NCBI GenBank assembly: GCA_020057805.1
Contig: JAGVFD010000086.1
Coordinates: forward strand, 1 to 8,299
Length of the DNA: 8,299 bases
Source: Sideroxydans sp.
GTDB taxonomy: Bacteria; Pseudomonadota; Gammaproteobacteria; Burkholderiales; Gallionellaceae
Reading direction: 5' to 3'
Made by a program: the position numbers and the translations under genes
Shown: piece by piece, positions 1 to 7,057 of the stretch
Layout: every line of letters begins with the position of its first letter
Position numbering within the stretch: the first letter of the stretch is position 1
Notes under the pieces: model-generated
Told to the model about the DNA's origin: nothing
Databases searched by the model: none
The model's input: the letters and a program-made list of their open reading frames with translations, nothing else

Positions 1-242
1 AGCAGGGTGAAAAGTACGACGAAAAGAAAATTTCAGAATACTTCCGCGATCACGCTTGGTTTATCGCTTTTGCGCCTGCGGATAAGCCACGCATCGCCTT
101 GGCAGTATTAGGAGAGAACGCGGGGCACGGTGGTTCGGTAGCGGCGCCGATTGCACGCAAGGTGTTGGATTATTATTTGCTAGGTAAAGTGCCAACGCCG
201 CTAAAAAAGGTGGATGAAAAAGCCGTAGTGGAGAACGACTGA
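1..242 (+). CDS. mrdA: Penicillin-binding protein 2 (peptidoglycan D,D-transpeptidase), C-terminal end only
   Basis: Partial gene: the 5' part lies before the window and the frame is open from base 3 to a TGA at 240-242, giving the last 79 residues. PBP2 is the inner-membrane transpeptidase that cross-links lateral-wall peptidoglycan with RodA in the elongasome. The visible segment carries the typical end of the PBP2 transpeptidase domain: HAWFIAFAPADKPRIALAV, then ENAGHGGSVAAPIARKVLDYYL, which closely resembles the E. coli PBP2 C-terminus as I remember it. The catalytic Ser and KTG motifs lie upstream and cannot be checked. The stop overlaps the rodA start as TGATG, implying translational coupling and the usual mrdA-rodA order. 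The short charged tail after the domain is normal for the family. Confidence 0.93.
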   Translation, partial: QGEKYDEKKISEYFRDHAWFIAFAPADKPRIALAVLGENAGHGGSVAAPIARKVLDYYLLGKVPTPLKKVDEKAVVEND

Positions 243-1339
243 TGAATGTTAGGCAATTAAAACAGCGTTTCATGTTGCACCTTGATCCCGTGTTGTTATC
301 AGGGCTGGGGGCATTATTGATGGTTAGTTTGATTGTGCTATTTAGCGCCACCGACGGTAGCTGGATGCGTATTTTGGGGCAGATGGTCAACATCCTCGTG
401 GCGTTCACCGCGCTGTGGATTGTCGCCAACATGCCCTTGCATTGGCTGATGCGCATTGCCGTTCCGCTGTATTTATTGGGATTATTTTTGCTCATTGGTG
501 TCGCTTTATTTGGCGACATTAGTCATGGCGCACGGCGTTGGCTTAACGTTGGTGTGGCGAGCATTCAGCCTTCGGAGTTAATGAAAATTGCCGTGCCGCT
601 GATGATGGCGTGGTACTTCGAAAAAAATGAAGCGACGCTCACGTGGCGCAATCATTTTATCGCGGCCATTTTGTTGTTAATACCTGTGGCGCTCATCGTG
701 CGCCAGCCCGATTTGGGTACTTCCATCCTGATTGCGGCGAGCGGATTTTATGTTCTGTTCCTAGCAGGCTTAAGTTGGCGCCTGATGGGCGCGCTATTTA
801 TTGGTGCATTAGTGAGTGCGCCCTTTGCGTGGAGCATGTTGCATGACTATCAGCGTCACCGCGTGATGATGCTGTTCGACCCTTCGCAAGACGCGCTGGG
901 TAAGGGTTATCACACTATTCAAGGCATGATTGCCGTGGGGTCAGGTGGTTTCTTTGGTAAGGGTTATATGGATGGCACACAGACCCATTTAGACTTTTTG
1001 CCAGAACGTAGCACCGACTTTATTTTTGCCGTGTTCTCGGAAGAATTTGGCTTCCTCGGTAATTTGATTTTGCTGGGCATTTACATCTTCATCATCGGGC
1101 GCGGATTCATTATTACCGCTAATGCCTCTACTTATTTCACGCGCTTGATGGCAGGCAGCGTCACACTCACATTCTTTACCTACACTTTTGTGAACATGGG
1201 CATGGTGACGGGCATTTTGCCCGTGGTGGGCGTACCGCTACCCCTGTTGAGTTATGGCGGCACCTCTATGCTTACGCTCATGTTGGGCTTCGGCGTGCTG
1301 ATGAGTATCCACACCCATCAACGATTAGTTAAAACTTAA
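242..1339 (+). CDS. rodA: RodA, SEDS-family peptidoglycan glycosyltransferase of the elongasome
   Basis: 365 residues, the usual RodA length. It polymerises lipid II into glycan strands in the inner membrane, in complex with PBP2. The protein is a multi-pass membrane protein with about ten hydrophobic segments (for example near residues 18-35, 46-62, 72-90, 139-152, 160-175, 181-198, 272-292 and 303-350). SEDS signatures are present: RRWLNVGVASIQPSELMK (98-115), RQPDLGT (154-160), the loop LPERSTDFIFAVFSEEFG (253-270), and VGVPLPLLSYGG (329-340). In this family the essential Asp lies in the loop after the PE motif, here most likely Asp259. The ATG at 242 overlaps the mrdA stop, so the start is well supported by coupling. 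Nothing is truncated or missing. FtsW is the alternative SEDS protein, but adjacency to mrdA and rlpA and the lack of an FtsW-type N-terminal extension favour RodA. Confidence 0.97.
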   Translation: MNVRQLKQRFMLHLDPVLLSGLGALLMVSLIVLFSATDGSWMRILGQMVNILVAFTALWIVANMPLHWLMRIAVPLYLLGLFLLIGVALFGDISHGARRWLNVGVASIQPSELMKIAVPLMMAWYFEKNEATLTWRNHFIAAILLLIPVALIVRQPDLGTSILIAASGFYVLFLAGLSWRLMGALFIGALVSAPFAWSMLHDYQRHRVMMLFDPSQDALGKGYHTIQGMIAVGSGGFFGKGYMDGTQTHLDFLPERSTDFIFAVFSEEFGFLGNLILLGIYIFIIGRGFIITANASTYFTRLMAGSVTLTFFTYTFVNMGMVTGILPVVGVPLPLLSYGGTSMLTLMLGFGVLMSIHTHQRLVKT

Positions 1340-1345
1340 GGATTT

Positions 1346-2341
1346 ATGATGAACAAAATTCTCTTCGGTGCAGTAAGCGTTAGCGTGTTGTTAAGTGCCT
1401 GTGCGAGCGCACCTAAAAAAGCGGAGCCGCGCCAAGGTGACGCTGCGCCGATTGTGGACATCCGCGCCAGCGGTGCGAGTGGCGCAGACAACATGCCAAC
1501 CCCCACCCCCGTGACCACTACACCTTCGGTTAGTCCCAATGGTGGTGGCTATTTGGCGGGTGACGGCCCAGGCGCAGACACGCCCAGCCATCTTGACTCC
1601 ATCCCCGACGCCGTGCCGCAAGCCGAGCCCCTGCACAAATATGCCAACCGTCCTTACTCCGCACTGGGTAAGTCCTACACGCCTTTGCAAGCCACGGGTA
1701 ATTACAAAGAGCGCGGCATCGCCTCTTGGTACGGTAAAAAATTCCATGGCCAAAAAACCTCCATCGGCGAGGTCTACGATATGTATGCCATGACCGCCGC
1801 TCATCCCACTTTGCCCATCCCCAGCTATGCGCGCGTTACCAACGTGGCGACAGGCAAAGCGGTCATCGTGCGTGTGAATGATCGCGGCCCCTTCTTGCAT
1901 AGCCGCATTATGGATTTGTCCTATGTGGCTGCTTACAAATTGGGCTACATCAACAACGGTAGTGCGGAAGTGGAAGTGGAAAGCATTAAAGTGGATGCCA
2001 ACGCGCCCTTGGTGGCGGCAGTGGAAACACCGGTAGTGCAGGTTGTGCCGACCGTTGTCGCCCCAGTGCTTACACCCGCCATCCCCGTGGAAATTGCCGG
2101 CAAACCAACGGGCAAAATTTATTTGCAACTCGGCGCGTTCAAAGCGCAACAAGGTGCAGAAAGTTTTATGGCGCGCATGAGTGAAGTGAGCATCGACAGC
2201 GGCACATCACTTTCTTTGTACCAAAAATCAGGACTCACCCGTGTTCACCTCGGCCCTTATCTTAATAAAGACGCTGCTCGTGCCGCTGCCAGCAAAATGC
2301 AAAGCAAGCTAGGCTTTAAGCCTTTTGTTAGCGTGCATTAA
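1346..2341 (+). CDS. rlpA: RlpA-type lipoprotein, septal/lateral lytic transglycosylase with SPOR domain
   Basis: 331 residues. RlpA cleaves glycan strands lacking stem peptides and is anchored in the outer membrane. The N-terminus is a lipoprotein signal with lipobox LSAC, lipidated Cys19. A Pro/Thr/Ala/Gly-rich linker (about 20-95) leads to the double-psi beta-barrel domain (about 122-215) with GIASWYGKKFHGQ, GEVYD, TAAHPTLP and VRVNDRGPF. Glu142 and Asp179 match the spacing (37 residues) of the catalytic Glu/Asp pair known from Pseudomonas RlpA. After a second Pro/Val-rich linker, a SPOR domain (about 256-331) should bind denuded glycan at division sites. It follows rodA by 6 bp. Two adjacent ATGs exist at 1346 and 1349; the AAGGA at 1338-1342 sits 3 bp from the first but 6 bp from the second, so translation may really begin at 1349, giving 330 residues with Cys18 lipidated. 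Confidence 0.95.
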   Translation: MMNKILFGAVSVSVLLSACASAPKKAEPRQGDAAPIVDIRASGASGADNMPTPTPVTTTPSVSPNGGGYLAGDGPGADTPSHLDSIPDAVPQAEPLHKYANRPYSALGKSYTPLQATGNYKERGIASWYGKKFHGQKTSIGEVYDMYAMTAAHPTLPIPSYARVTNVATGKAVIVRVNDRGPFLHSRIMDLSYVAAYKLGYINNGSAEVEVESIKVDANAPLVAAVETPVVQVVPTVVAPVLTPAIPVEIAGKPTGKIYLQLGAFKAQQGAESFMARMSEVSIDSGTSLSLYQKSGLTRVHLGPYLNKDAARAAASKMQSKLGFKPFVSVH

Positions 2342-2358
2342 GTCGTCACGCATCCTAA

Positions 2359-2393
2359 TTGAGCGAGGCTAGCATATTAGATTGTGCTAATAT
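2359..2393 (+). promoter_or_regulatory. Likely extended -10 promoter of the rhodanese pair, overlapping a 7-bp inverted repeat
   Basis: TAATAT at 2388-2393 is preceded by TG at 2385-2386, giving an extended -10 element (TGCTAATAT). No good -35 lies at 16-18 bp; the TTGAGC at 2359 is too far (23 bp). Perfect inverted arms ATATTAG (2374-2380) and CTAATAT (2387-2393) are separated by 6 bp, and the right arm covers the -10, so the dyad could be an operator. It would give the rhodanese genes transcription independent of rodA-rlpA. This is an inference from sequence only. Confidence 0.45.
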
Positions 2394-2424
2394 ACACGCC
2401 TCACGCAATTTAAGGAGTCGTATT

Positions 2425-2763
2425 ATGTTTGGCAGCCCAATTAAAGAGGTCAACGCAACAGAGCTGAACCAGTGGTTAGCGGATAACAGCCAGCCTTTGC
2501 GAATCATTGACGTGCGCGGTATGGAAGAAATCGCTGGCGGTAGCGTCCCCAATGCGATGGCATTACCCTTACATACCTTGCCTGCTCGCGTGCAAGATCT
2601 GTCCAAGGAAATTAAAACGGTCGTGTTATGCCACAGTGGTGGACGCTCCGCACAAGCCTGTCATTTCCTTCAACAGCAAGGATTCGCCAACATCTATAAC
2701 TTGCGTGGCGGCATGATGGGGTGGCGGCAAAGCGGTTTTGCTGCCTATCCTGTTAGCCAATAA
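2425..2763 (+). CDS. Soluble single-domain rhodanese-like protein
   Basis: 112 residues, a typical length for a GlpE-type single-domain rhodanese. The family transfers sulfane sulfur (for example from thiosulfate) to an acceptor through a persulfide on an active-site Cys. The domain spans nearly the whole protein: LRIIDVRGMEEIAGGSVPNA (25-44) is the N-terminal rhodanese motif, and VVLCHSGGRSA (66-76) is the active-site loop with Cys69 as the persulfide-forming residue, followed by LRGGMMGW (93-100). No signal peptide or membrane segment is seen, so it should be cytoplasmic. The start at 2425 is chosen because AAGGAG at 2412-2417 lies 7 bp upstream; the frame stays open back to a TTG at 2359, but that has no ribosome site and would add an unconserved extension. 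A second rhodanese follows 37 bp downstream. The physiological substrate cannot be told from sequence. Confidence 0.9.
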   Translation: MFGSPIKEVNATELNQWLADNSQPLRIIDVRGMEEIAGGSVPNAMALPLHTLPARVQDLSKEIKTVVLCHSGGRSAQACHFLQQQGFANIYNLRGGMMGWRQSGFAAYPVSQ

Positions 2764-2800
2764 ACGCATTCGCCGCACACCCTTTAGACTAAGGAAAATC

Positions 2801-3193
2801 ATGGATAAAAAAACAATTTGGATTGCCGCTGTGCTGGCATTGGGATTAGCAATTATCGCGCCCCAACTGATGGGAAAATCCACAGAAGAAGTCAGCGTGC
2901 AACAAGCGCAAAGCATGAATCAGCAAGGCGCATTGTTACTCGACGTGCGCGAACCTGAAGAATACGCCGCGCTACACGCACCCCAAGCCAAGCTCATTCC
3001 TTTAGGTGAAGTGAGTGCGCGGATGAAAGAAATTGAAGCCTACAAAACAAAAGACATCGTCGTTGTGTGCCGTTCAGGCAGACGCTCGGCGAAAGCCGTA
3101 GCAATACTCAAAGATGCAGGATTTATCCACGTGCACAACGTACAAGGCGGCATGATTGCGTGGAGTGAGGCTGGGCTAGAAACGGTTAAATAG
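2801..3193 (+). CDS. Membrane-anchored rhodanese-like protein, domain probably periplasmic
   Basis: 130 residues. The N-terminus MDKK is followed by a hydrophobic stretch at about 6-24 and then a complete rhodanese domain (about 28-130). By the positive-inside rule the segment is an N-in anchor or uncleaved signal, placing the domain in the periplasm; I see no clear signal-peptidase I site or lipobox. Domain landmarks are LLLDVREPEEYAALHAPQAK (45-64), the loop VVVCRSGRRSA (87-97) with Cys90, and VQGGMIAW (114-121). Cys90 is the only cysteine, consistent with sulfur transfer. The start at 2801 is preceded by AAGGA (2791-2795) with 5 bp spacing; an upstream in-frame start at 2738 would overlap the first rhodanese gene and break the N-terminal signal. 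It is almost certainly co-transcribed with the preceding rhodanese. The CRSGRRS loop is unlike the partner's CHSGGRS, so the two are unlikely to be a recent duplication. Confidence 0.88.
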   Translation: MDKKTIWIAAVLALGLAIIAPQLMGKSTEEVSVQQAQSMNQQGALLLDVREPEEYAALHAPQAKLIPLGEVSARMKEIEAYKTKDIVVVCRSGRRSAKAVAILKDAGFIHVHNVQGGMIAWSEAGLETVK

Positions 3194-3243
3194 ATTGTAT
3201 CTGGCTAGCCGAACGAACGGCTTCAGGTGTGAGCGCGAACCGC

Positions 3244-4602
3244 TTAAGCTACGCGCAACACCAGCCCTTTCAAATACGCGCCCTCAGGAAAACTCAGCAG
3301 TACCGGATGATCTGGTGCGGCGTGCAATTTTTTAACGATTTGTGCATCTACGCCTGCATCCAATGCCGCACCCGCGATGATCTTTTGAAACAGGTCGTCG
3401 TTGATGCCGCCGGAGCAGGAGTAGGTGAATAGCAAGCCACCCGGACGCAGCAGTTTGAAGCCCAGTAGGTTGATGTCTTTGTAGGCACGTGAAGCTTTTT
3501 CGGCGAAGGCGGCGGTGGGGGCGAATTTGGGCGGGTCTAATACAATTAAATCGAACTTGCGATTCTGGTCACGTAGTTTGCGTAGCGCTTCGAACACGTC
3601 GGCGCATTGCCATTCTGCTGTGCTGGCATCCAGTCCGTTTAATTCCACATTGGCTTGCGCAAGGTACAGGGCCTCTTGCGAGGAGTCGATGGAGAGTACG
3701 GATTTTGCGCCGCCGCGTAAGGCATAAAGCGAGAAGCCACCGGTGTAGCAGAAGCAATTGAGCACGTCTTTGTCTTGCGCCAGTAAGCCAGTGAAGGCGC
3801 GATTGTCGCGTTGGTCGAGGTAGTAGCCGGTTTTTTGACCTGCGGCCACATCCACAGTGAAGCGCAATCCGTTTTCGATTACTTCAACTTGCGCCGGTAA
3901 GGCACCGCGCAGCACGCCGCAACGTGGCGGTAGCCCTTCACGCGCGCGCCCATCGGAATCCGAGCGTTCGTAGAGGCAAACAGGCGCACATAATTCTTGC
4001 AAGATGTCGGCGAGGGTTTCGCGCCAATGTTCGGCGCCTGCACTGCCTAGTTGCATCACTAGCACATCACCATACTTATCTACGATGAGGCCGGGCAGTC
4101 CGTCGGATTCGCCGTGGATGATGCGCGCACCCTCTCCTCCAGTCCCTCTCACGCAAGCGGGGAGCAAACCCAGAGTGCGTCGCGCTGACAAAGCATCGCT
4201 AATTCGCTGGCGAAAAAAGCCTTTATTGATAACGTCCCTTTCTTGCCACGACCACACGCGTGCGGTGATTTGTGAATCCGCGTTGTAAGCCGCCCACGCT
4301 AAAAAATTTCCTGTTGCATCCTTCACAGGAATGGTTTCGCCACGTGCAGGTGTGCCGTCGATGTACTCAATCGCGCCCGAAAATACCCACGGGTGACGGC
4401 GCTGTAGGGATTTCTCGCGGCCTTCGCGCAACACGATGAGGGGCTTGGCTGCGGCATCGCCTGCGCGCGGTTTGCCTACGACATGTGCCGTCGCGTTGTC
4501 ATCGTTGTGTTGCTTGTCGCGCTGCACGCGTTTGCGAAAATCTTTACCGCCTTGTGATTGACGGTGTGGGGTGGAATGCGATTTAGGTTTGGTCTGGGTC
4601 AT
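3244..4602 (-). CDS. rlmI: Class I rRNA large-subunit methyltransferase RlmI (23S rRNA m5C1962 type)
   Basis: 452 residues, about 55 more than E. coli RlmI. The enzyme uses S-adenosylmethionine to make 5-methylcytosine in 23S rRNA. A PUA domain (about 55-128) contains LREGREKSLQRRHPWVFSGAI. The central region has GESDGLPGLIVDKYG (164-178) and KTGYYLDQRDNR (257-268). The SAM-binding fold begins with VLNCFCYTGGFSLY (280-293); DPPKF (356-360) and FTYSCSGG (392-399) follow, with Cys396 in the position expected for the catalytic cysteine. All motifs are intact. Two oddities: residues 1-54 form a charged, low-complexity extension, and residues about 147-158 are encoded by a stretch resembling an intergenic repeat. 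The ATG overlaps the xerC stop (ATGA), supporting 4602 as start by coupling. The gene converges with the rhodanese pair 50 bp away. The specific target nucleotide is inferred from E. coli. Confidence 0.93.
   Translation of the reverse strand: MTQTKPKSHSTPHRQSQGGKDFRKRVQRDKQHNDDNATAHVVGKPRAGDAAAKPLIVLREGREKSLQRRHPWVFSGAIEYIDGTPARGETIPVKDATGNFLAWAAYNADSQITARVWSWQERDVINKGFFRQRISDALSARRTLGLLPACVRGTGGEGARIIHGESDGLPGLIVDKYGDVLVMQLGSAGAEHWRETLADILQELCAPVCLYERSDSDGRAREGLPPRCGVLRGALPAQVEVIENGLRFTVDVAAGQKTGYYLDQRDNRAFTGLLAQDKDVLNCFCYTGGFSLYALRGGAKSVLSIDSSQEALYLAQANVELNGLDASTAEWQCADVFEALRKLRDQNRKFDLIVLDPPKFAPTAAFAEKASRAYKDINLLGFKLLRPGGLLFTYSCSGGINDDLFQKIIAGAALDAGVDAQIVKKLHAAPDHPVLLSFPEGAYLKGLVLRVA
4129..4164. 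repeat. Stretch resembling a dispersed GC-rich intergenic repeat, inside rlmI
   Basis: The + strand reads ACCCTCTCCTCCAG, then TCCCTCTCACGCAAGCGGGG. This resembles the proteobacterial dispersed repeat built from CCCTCTCC, CCCTCTCCCGCAAGCGGGAG and similar blocks, usually found between genes. Here it lies in the rlmI coding frame and encodes residues 147-158 (LPACVRGTGGEG on the - strand), just before the conserved GESDG motif. It is 36 bp, a multiple of three. The match is from memory of the consensus, so assignment is tentative. Confidence 0.45.
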
Positions 4603-5501
4603 GGTTTCTTTTTGGCACGCGGATGCGCGCTATCGTAAATTTTGGCGAGGTATTGAAAATCGAGGTGGGTATAAACCTGTGTGGTGGAGATGCTGGCGTG
4701 GCCCAACATTTCTTGCACGGCGCGCAAATCGCCCGAGGATTGCAGCACGTGCGTGGCAAAAGAATGACGCAACAAATGCGGATGCACGCCACTGGCAATG
4801 CCTTGCGTGATGCCGCGTTTCCTTAAATGCAATTGCACGCTGCGCGGCGAAACGCGCTTGCCGTTTTTGCCCACGAACAGCGCGGTCTCATCCGGCTTGG
4901 CGATTGCATCACGTAGCACCAGCCAAGCTTGCAAGGCGGCCATCGCGTGACTGCCCAGCGGCACGACGCGTGTCTTGTTGCCTTTACCCGTAACACGCAC
5001 CGTAGCATCGGAAAAATCTAGGTTAATGGGGTTTAGACCGACCAATTCAGCCAGTCGCAAACCTGACGAATAGAGCAACTCGAACATCGCCTTGTCGCGT
5101 GCATCCATCGGCGTTTCCACGGGCATCTCCACCAACTTAACTGCTTCGTCAGGCGACAGTGCATGCGGCAAAGTTTTAGGCGCTTTGGGCGCACGCAAAC
5201 CCATACAAGGATTGCTTTGGCAGCCGTGGTCGCGCATTAAATAAGCATAAAACCCCCGCCATGCTGACAACACCCGTGCCAACGAACGTCCTCCCAATCC
5301 GCCGCCATGCAGCTGTGCAACAAAGCGCCGTATGTGATGGCTTTTCAAATCAGGCAAGGGCGTCGCCCCCGCTAGAGCAAACAAACGGCGGATGTCGCGC
5401 GCGTAGTTTTCGGCAGTTAAAGGCGAGTAGTGACGCTCGTTGTTGAGATAGGCAAGATAGCCAGTCAAGGTAAGGGGAGCAGGCGTGGCGGCGTCAGGCA
5501 T
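4599..5501 (-). CDS. xerC: Tyrosine recombinase XerC
   Basis: 300 residues, the normal XerC length. With XerD it resolves chromosome dimers at dif. The N-terminal core-binding SAM-like domain (about 10-95) contains YLNNERHYSPLTAENYARDI and the catalytic domain runs from about 110 to 297. All expected catalytic residues are present: Arg149 (SSGLRLAEL), Lys173 (TGKGNKTR), His242 and Arg245 (HLLRHSFATH), His268 (LGHAS) and the nucleophile Tyr277 (TTQVYTHLDF). The QVYTHLDFQYLAKIYDSAHPRA ending is characteristic of XerC rather than XerD or an integrase, and so is its place after dapF and DUF484. The ATG at 5501 lies 12 bp after the DUF484 stop; no clear Shine-Dalgarno is visible, so translational coupling to the upstream gene is likely. 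The stop overlaps the rlmI start by 4 bp. Confidence 0.96.
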   Translation of the reverse strand: MPDAATPAPLTLTGYLAYLNNERHYSPLTAENYARDIRRLFALAGATPLPDLKSHHIRRFVAQLHGGGLGGRSLARVLSAWRGFYAYLMRDHGCQSNPCMGLRAPKAPKTLPHALSPDEAVKLVEMPVETPMDARDKAMFELLYSSGLRLAELVGLNPINLDFSDATVRVTGKGNKTRVVPLGSHAMAALQAWLVLRDAIAKPDETALFVGKNGKRVSPRSVQLHLRKRGITQGIASGVHPHLLRHSFATHVLQSSGDLRAVQEMLGHASISTTQVYTHLDFQYLAKIYDSAHPRAKKKP

Positions 5502-5513
5502 TAGAGCGAGGCG

Positions 5514-6134
5514 TTACAGGTGCAAGCGGAATGCGCTGCCTAAAGTTTCGGCGATGCGTTGCAAGAACAGCGTACCCATCTCGGGATAGAAACGCGCCTT
5601 ATCTTCACTGGCGAGGATAAGCAGGCCGATGGTTTGACCGTTGGCGCGTAGCGGCAAGTAAGCGAATGAACGTAGATGCTCGCTCGCTTCGCCAAACCAC
5701 GAGGCGGTATCGAATGCGGAATGGTGCGTGCATACGGGCAACTCATGCTGGTCAGCAAACGCTAATACTTCGGCACTAGGCGCATCGTCACGCCATAGGT
5801 GCAGTGCGGAGTGAGGGACAGCAAAAATATCGCGCAGATTATTGATTACCAGATTTTGCAAAGTCGCGCGATCATACGAGCCGAACAAAGCGCAATTAAA
5901 TTGATGCACCTTGTGCTGCAAGGCATCGTTTTCTTTAGCGTACTCCAGCAATTCGTGCAGCTTTTTTTCCAGCTCTTTAACGCGCTCACGCTGCGTCAGC
6001 AGTTGCCGTTCAGAAAGTGAAATCGTGCGCCCACCATGCGGATGTGGCAGTGTAATGTCAGCCAGCAATTGCGTATGAGCAGCAAAAAATAAGGGGTTTT
6101 CTTCAAGGTATTTTGCAACGTCTGCATCTTTCAT
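5514..6134 (-). CDS. DUF484 family protein (YigA-like, GAF-like fold)
   Basis: 206 residues. DUF484 proteins are of unknown biochemical function and typically sit between dapF and xerC, as here. The N-terminal block has the family signature: VAKYLEENPLFFAAHTQLLADITLPH (6-31), followed by GRTISLSERQ (35-44). A heptad-like, Lys/Glu/Leu-rich stretch at about 42-78 (RERVKELEKKLHELLEYAKEND) is a likely coiled coil. The C-terminal half (about 80-206) is GAF-like, with AYLPLRANGQTIGLLILASED (158-178) followed by FYPEMGTLFLQRIAETLGSAF. No signal peptide or membrane segment is seen. The start is supported by AAAGGTG just upstream of the ATG. It is separated from dapF by 66 bp containing a repeat remnant and from xerC by 12 bp. 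The position suggests a link to XerC or DapF, but no role can be stated from sequence. Confidence 0.93.
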   Translation of the reverse strand: MKDADVAKYLEENPLFFAAHTQLLADITLPHPHGGRTISLSERQLLTQRERVKELEKKLHELLEYAKENDALQHKVHQFNCALFGSYDRATLQNLVINNLRDIFAVPHSALHLWRDDAPSAEVLAFADQHELPVCTHHSAFDTASWFGEASEHLRSFAYLPLRANGQTIGLLILASEDKARFYPEMGTLFLQRIAETLGSAFRLHL

Positions 6135-6168
6135 AATTCACCTTTAACAATTCAAAGTTCCAACGTAA

Positions 6169-6204
6169 CGCCATGCGTGAACAACAGAAGCATGCCCACC
6201 CTAC
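6169..6204 (-). repeat. Remnant of a GTAGGGTGGGCA-type repeat at the dapF 3' end
   Basis: Read on the - strand, this starts GTAGGGTGGGCATGC and ends TGTTCACGCATGGCG. It resembles the dispersed repeat of many proteobacteria in which GTAGGGTGGGCA pairs with TGCCCACGC across a short loop. The arms GTGGGCA and TGTTCAC can still pair fully in RNA (7 bp, two G-U) around a 9-nt loop. The TAG in the repeat's GTAGGG is the dapF stop codon. The family name is uncertain. Confidence 0.55.
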
Positions 6205-7031
6205 AAATTAATTTCACCTTCAAATACGCTAATCGCTGGACCCGTCATGAGCACCGGCGAACTTTCACCCTGCCAAGAAATAGTCAGCGCGCCGCCGCGT
6301 GTGGCAACGTGAACGGTGTCATCCAGCAAGCCACGCCGAATGCCCGCCACTACCGCTGCGCAAGCTCCCGTGCCGCAAGACAGGGTTTCGCCTGTGCCCC
6401 GTTCAAACACGCGCAGCTTGATGTGAGTTCTATCTAGTATTTGTAAGTAACCCACATTCACGCGCTTGGGGAAGCGCGGGTGATGTTCAATTAATGGTCC
6501 TTGCGTAGTCACAGGCGCAGTTTCCACATCGGCCACCACCTGTACTGCATGGGGATTGCCCATCGACACCGCACTAATCTGCACAATTTCACCCGCCACC
6601 TCGAGCGCTTGAATAGGTGCATCACTGTCGCTGATGAAAGGAATGCGCGCGGATTCAAGAATGGGCGCGCCCATATTCACAGTCACCCGTCCGTCGGCTT
6701 CGAGGCACGGTGAAATAAGTCCGCTTTTGGTTTCCACTACGATTTCACGTTTGCTGGTGAGTTTGTGGTCATGCACGAAACGCACAAAGCAGCGTGCGCC
6801 ATTGCCACATTGTTCGACTTCACCGCCATCGGCATTGAAAATACGATAACGAAAATCCGCGTCCTTGCTTTGCGACTTTTCCACCAATAAAAGCTGGTCA
6901 CAGCCGACGCCAAAATTGCGGTCAGCCAAGAAGCGGATATTTTCAGGAGACAAATCAATTTTTTGATGAACGCCATCAATCACAACGAAATCGTTGCCCG
7001 CGCCATGCATTTTGGTGAATTTAAGAGCCAT
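6201..7031 (-). CDS. dapF: Diaminopimelate epimerase
   Basis: 276 residues, the usual size. DapF is a cofactor-free cytoplasmic enzyme that converts LL-diaminopimelate to the meso form, which is used for lysine and for peptidoglycan cross-links. The N-terminal signature [16 protein letters not shown] (5-20) is present. Both catalytic cysteines are in standard context: Cys75 in [17 protein letters not shown] and Cys219 in [23 protein letters not shown] (159-164) and the VNVGY strand (191-195) match both halves of the pseudo-symmetric fold. The start at 7031 has CGGAA just upstream and gives the family's expected distance to the KMHG motif. It is the first gene of the unit dapF-DUF484-xerC-rlmI, with a TATAAT box 27-32 bp upstream of the ATG. 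The stop codon lies within a repeat remnant, so the last residues may have been set by that insertion. Confidence 0.97.
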   Translation of the reverse strand: MALKFTKMHGAGNDFVVIDGVHQKIDLSPENIRFLADRNFGVGCDQLLLVEKSQSKDADFRYRIFNADGGEVEQCGNGARCFVRFVHDHKLTSKREIVVETKSGLISPCLEADGRVTVNMGAPILESARIPFISDSDAPIQALEVAGEIVQISAVSMGNPHAVQVVADVETAPVTTQGPLIEHHPRFPKRVNVGYLQILDRTHIKLRVFERGTGETLSCGTGACAAVVAGIRRGLLDDTVHVATRGGALTISWQGESSPVLMTGPAISVFEGEINL

Positions 7032-7057
7032 GATTTTCCGTTCAATTAAGCGTGGCG

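Noticed and set aside
61..519. Open frame on the - strand opposite mrdA and rodA
   Set aside because: No recognisable domain, low-complexity composition, overlaps two certain genes.
1391..2152. Long open frame on the - strand opposite rlpA (253 codons)
   Set aside because: His/Gly/Arg-rich translation with no family motif, fully antisense to a well-supported RlpA; a codon-bias shadow.
2311..2326. AGGCTTTAAGCCTTTT near the end of rlpA as an intrinsic terminator
   Set aside because: The usable stem is about 4 bp, it lies within the SPOR coding region, and the T-run is short.
3207..3222. Stem AGCCG-AACGAA-CGGCT in the 50-bp convergent gap, as a terminator
   Set aside because: Only 5 bp of stem and no T-run on either strand; too weak to call.
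4599..5501. XerC as a mobile-element integrase marking an island
   Set aside because: Host XerC features and dapF-DUF484-xerC order; no attachment-site repeats or phage genes around it.
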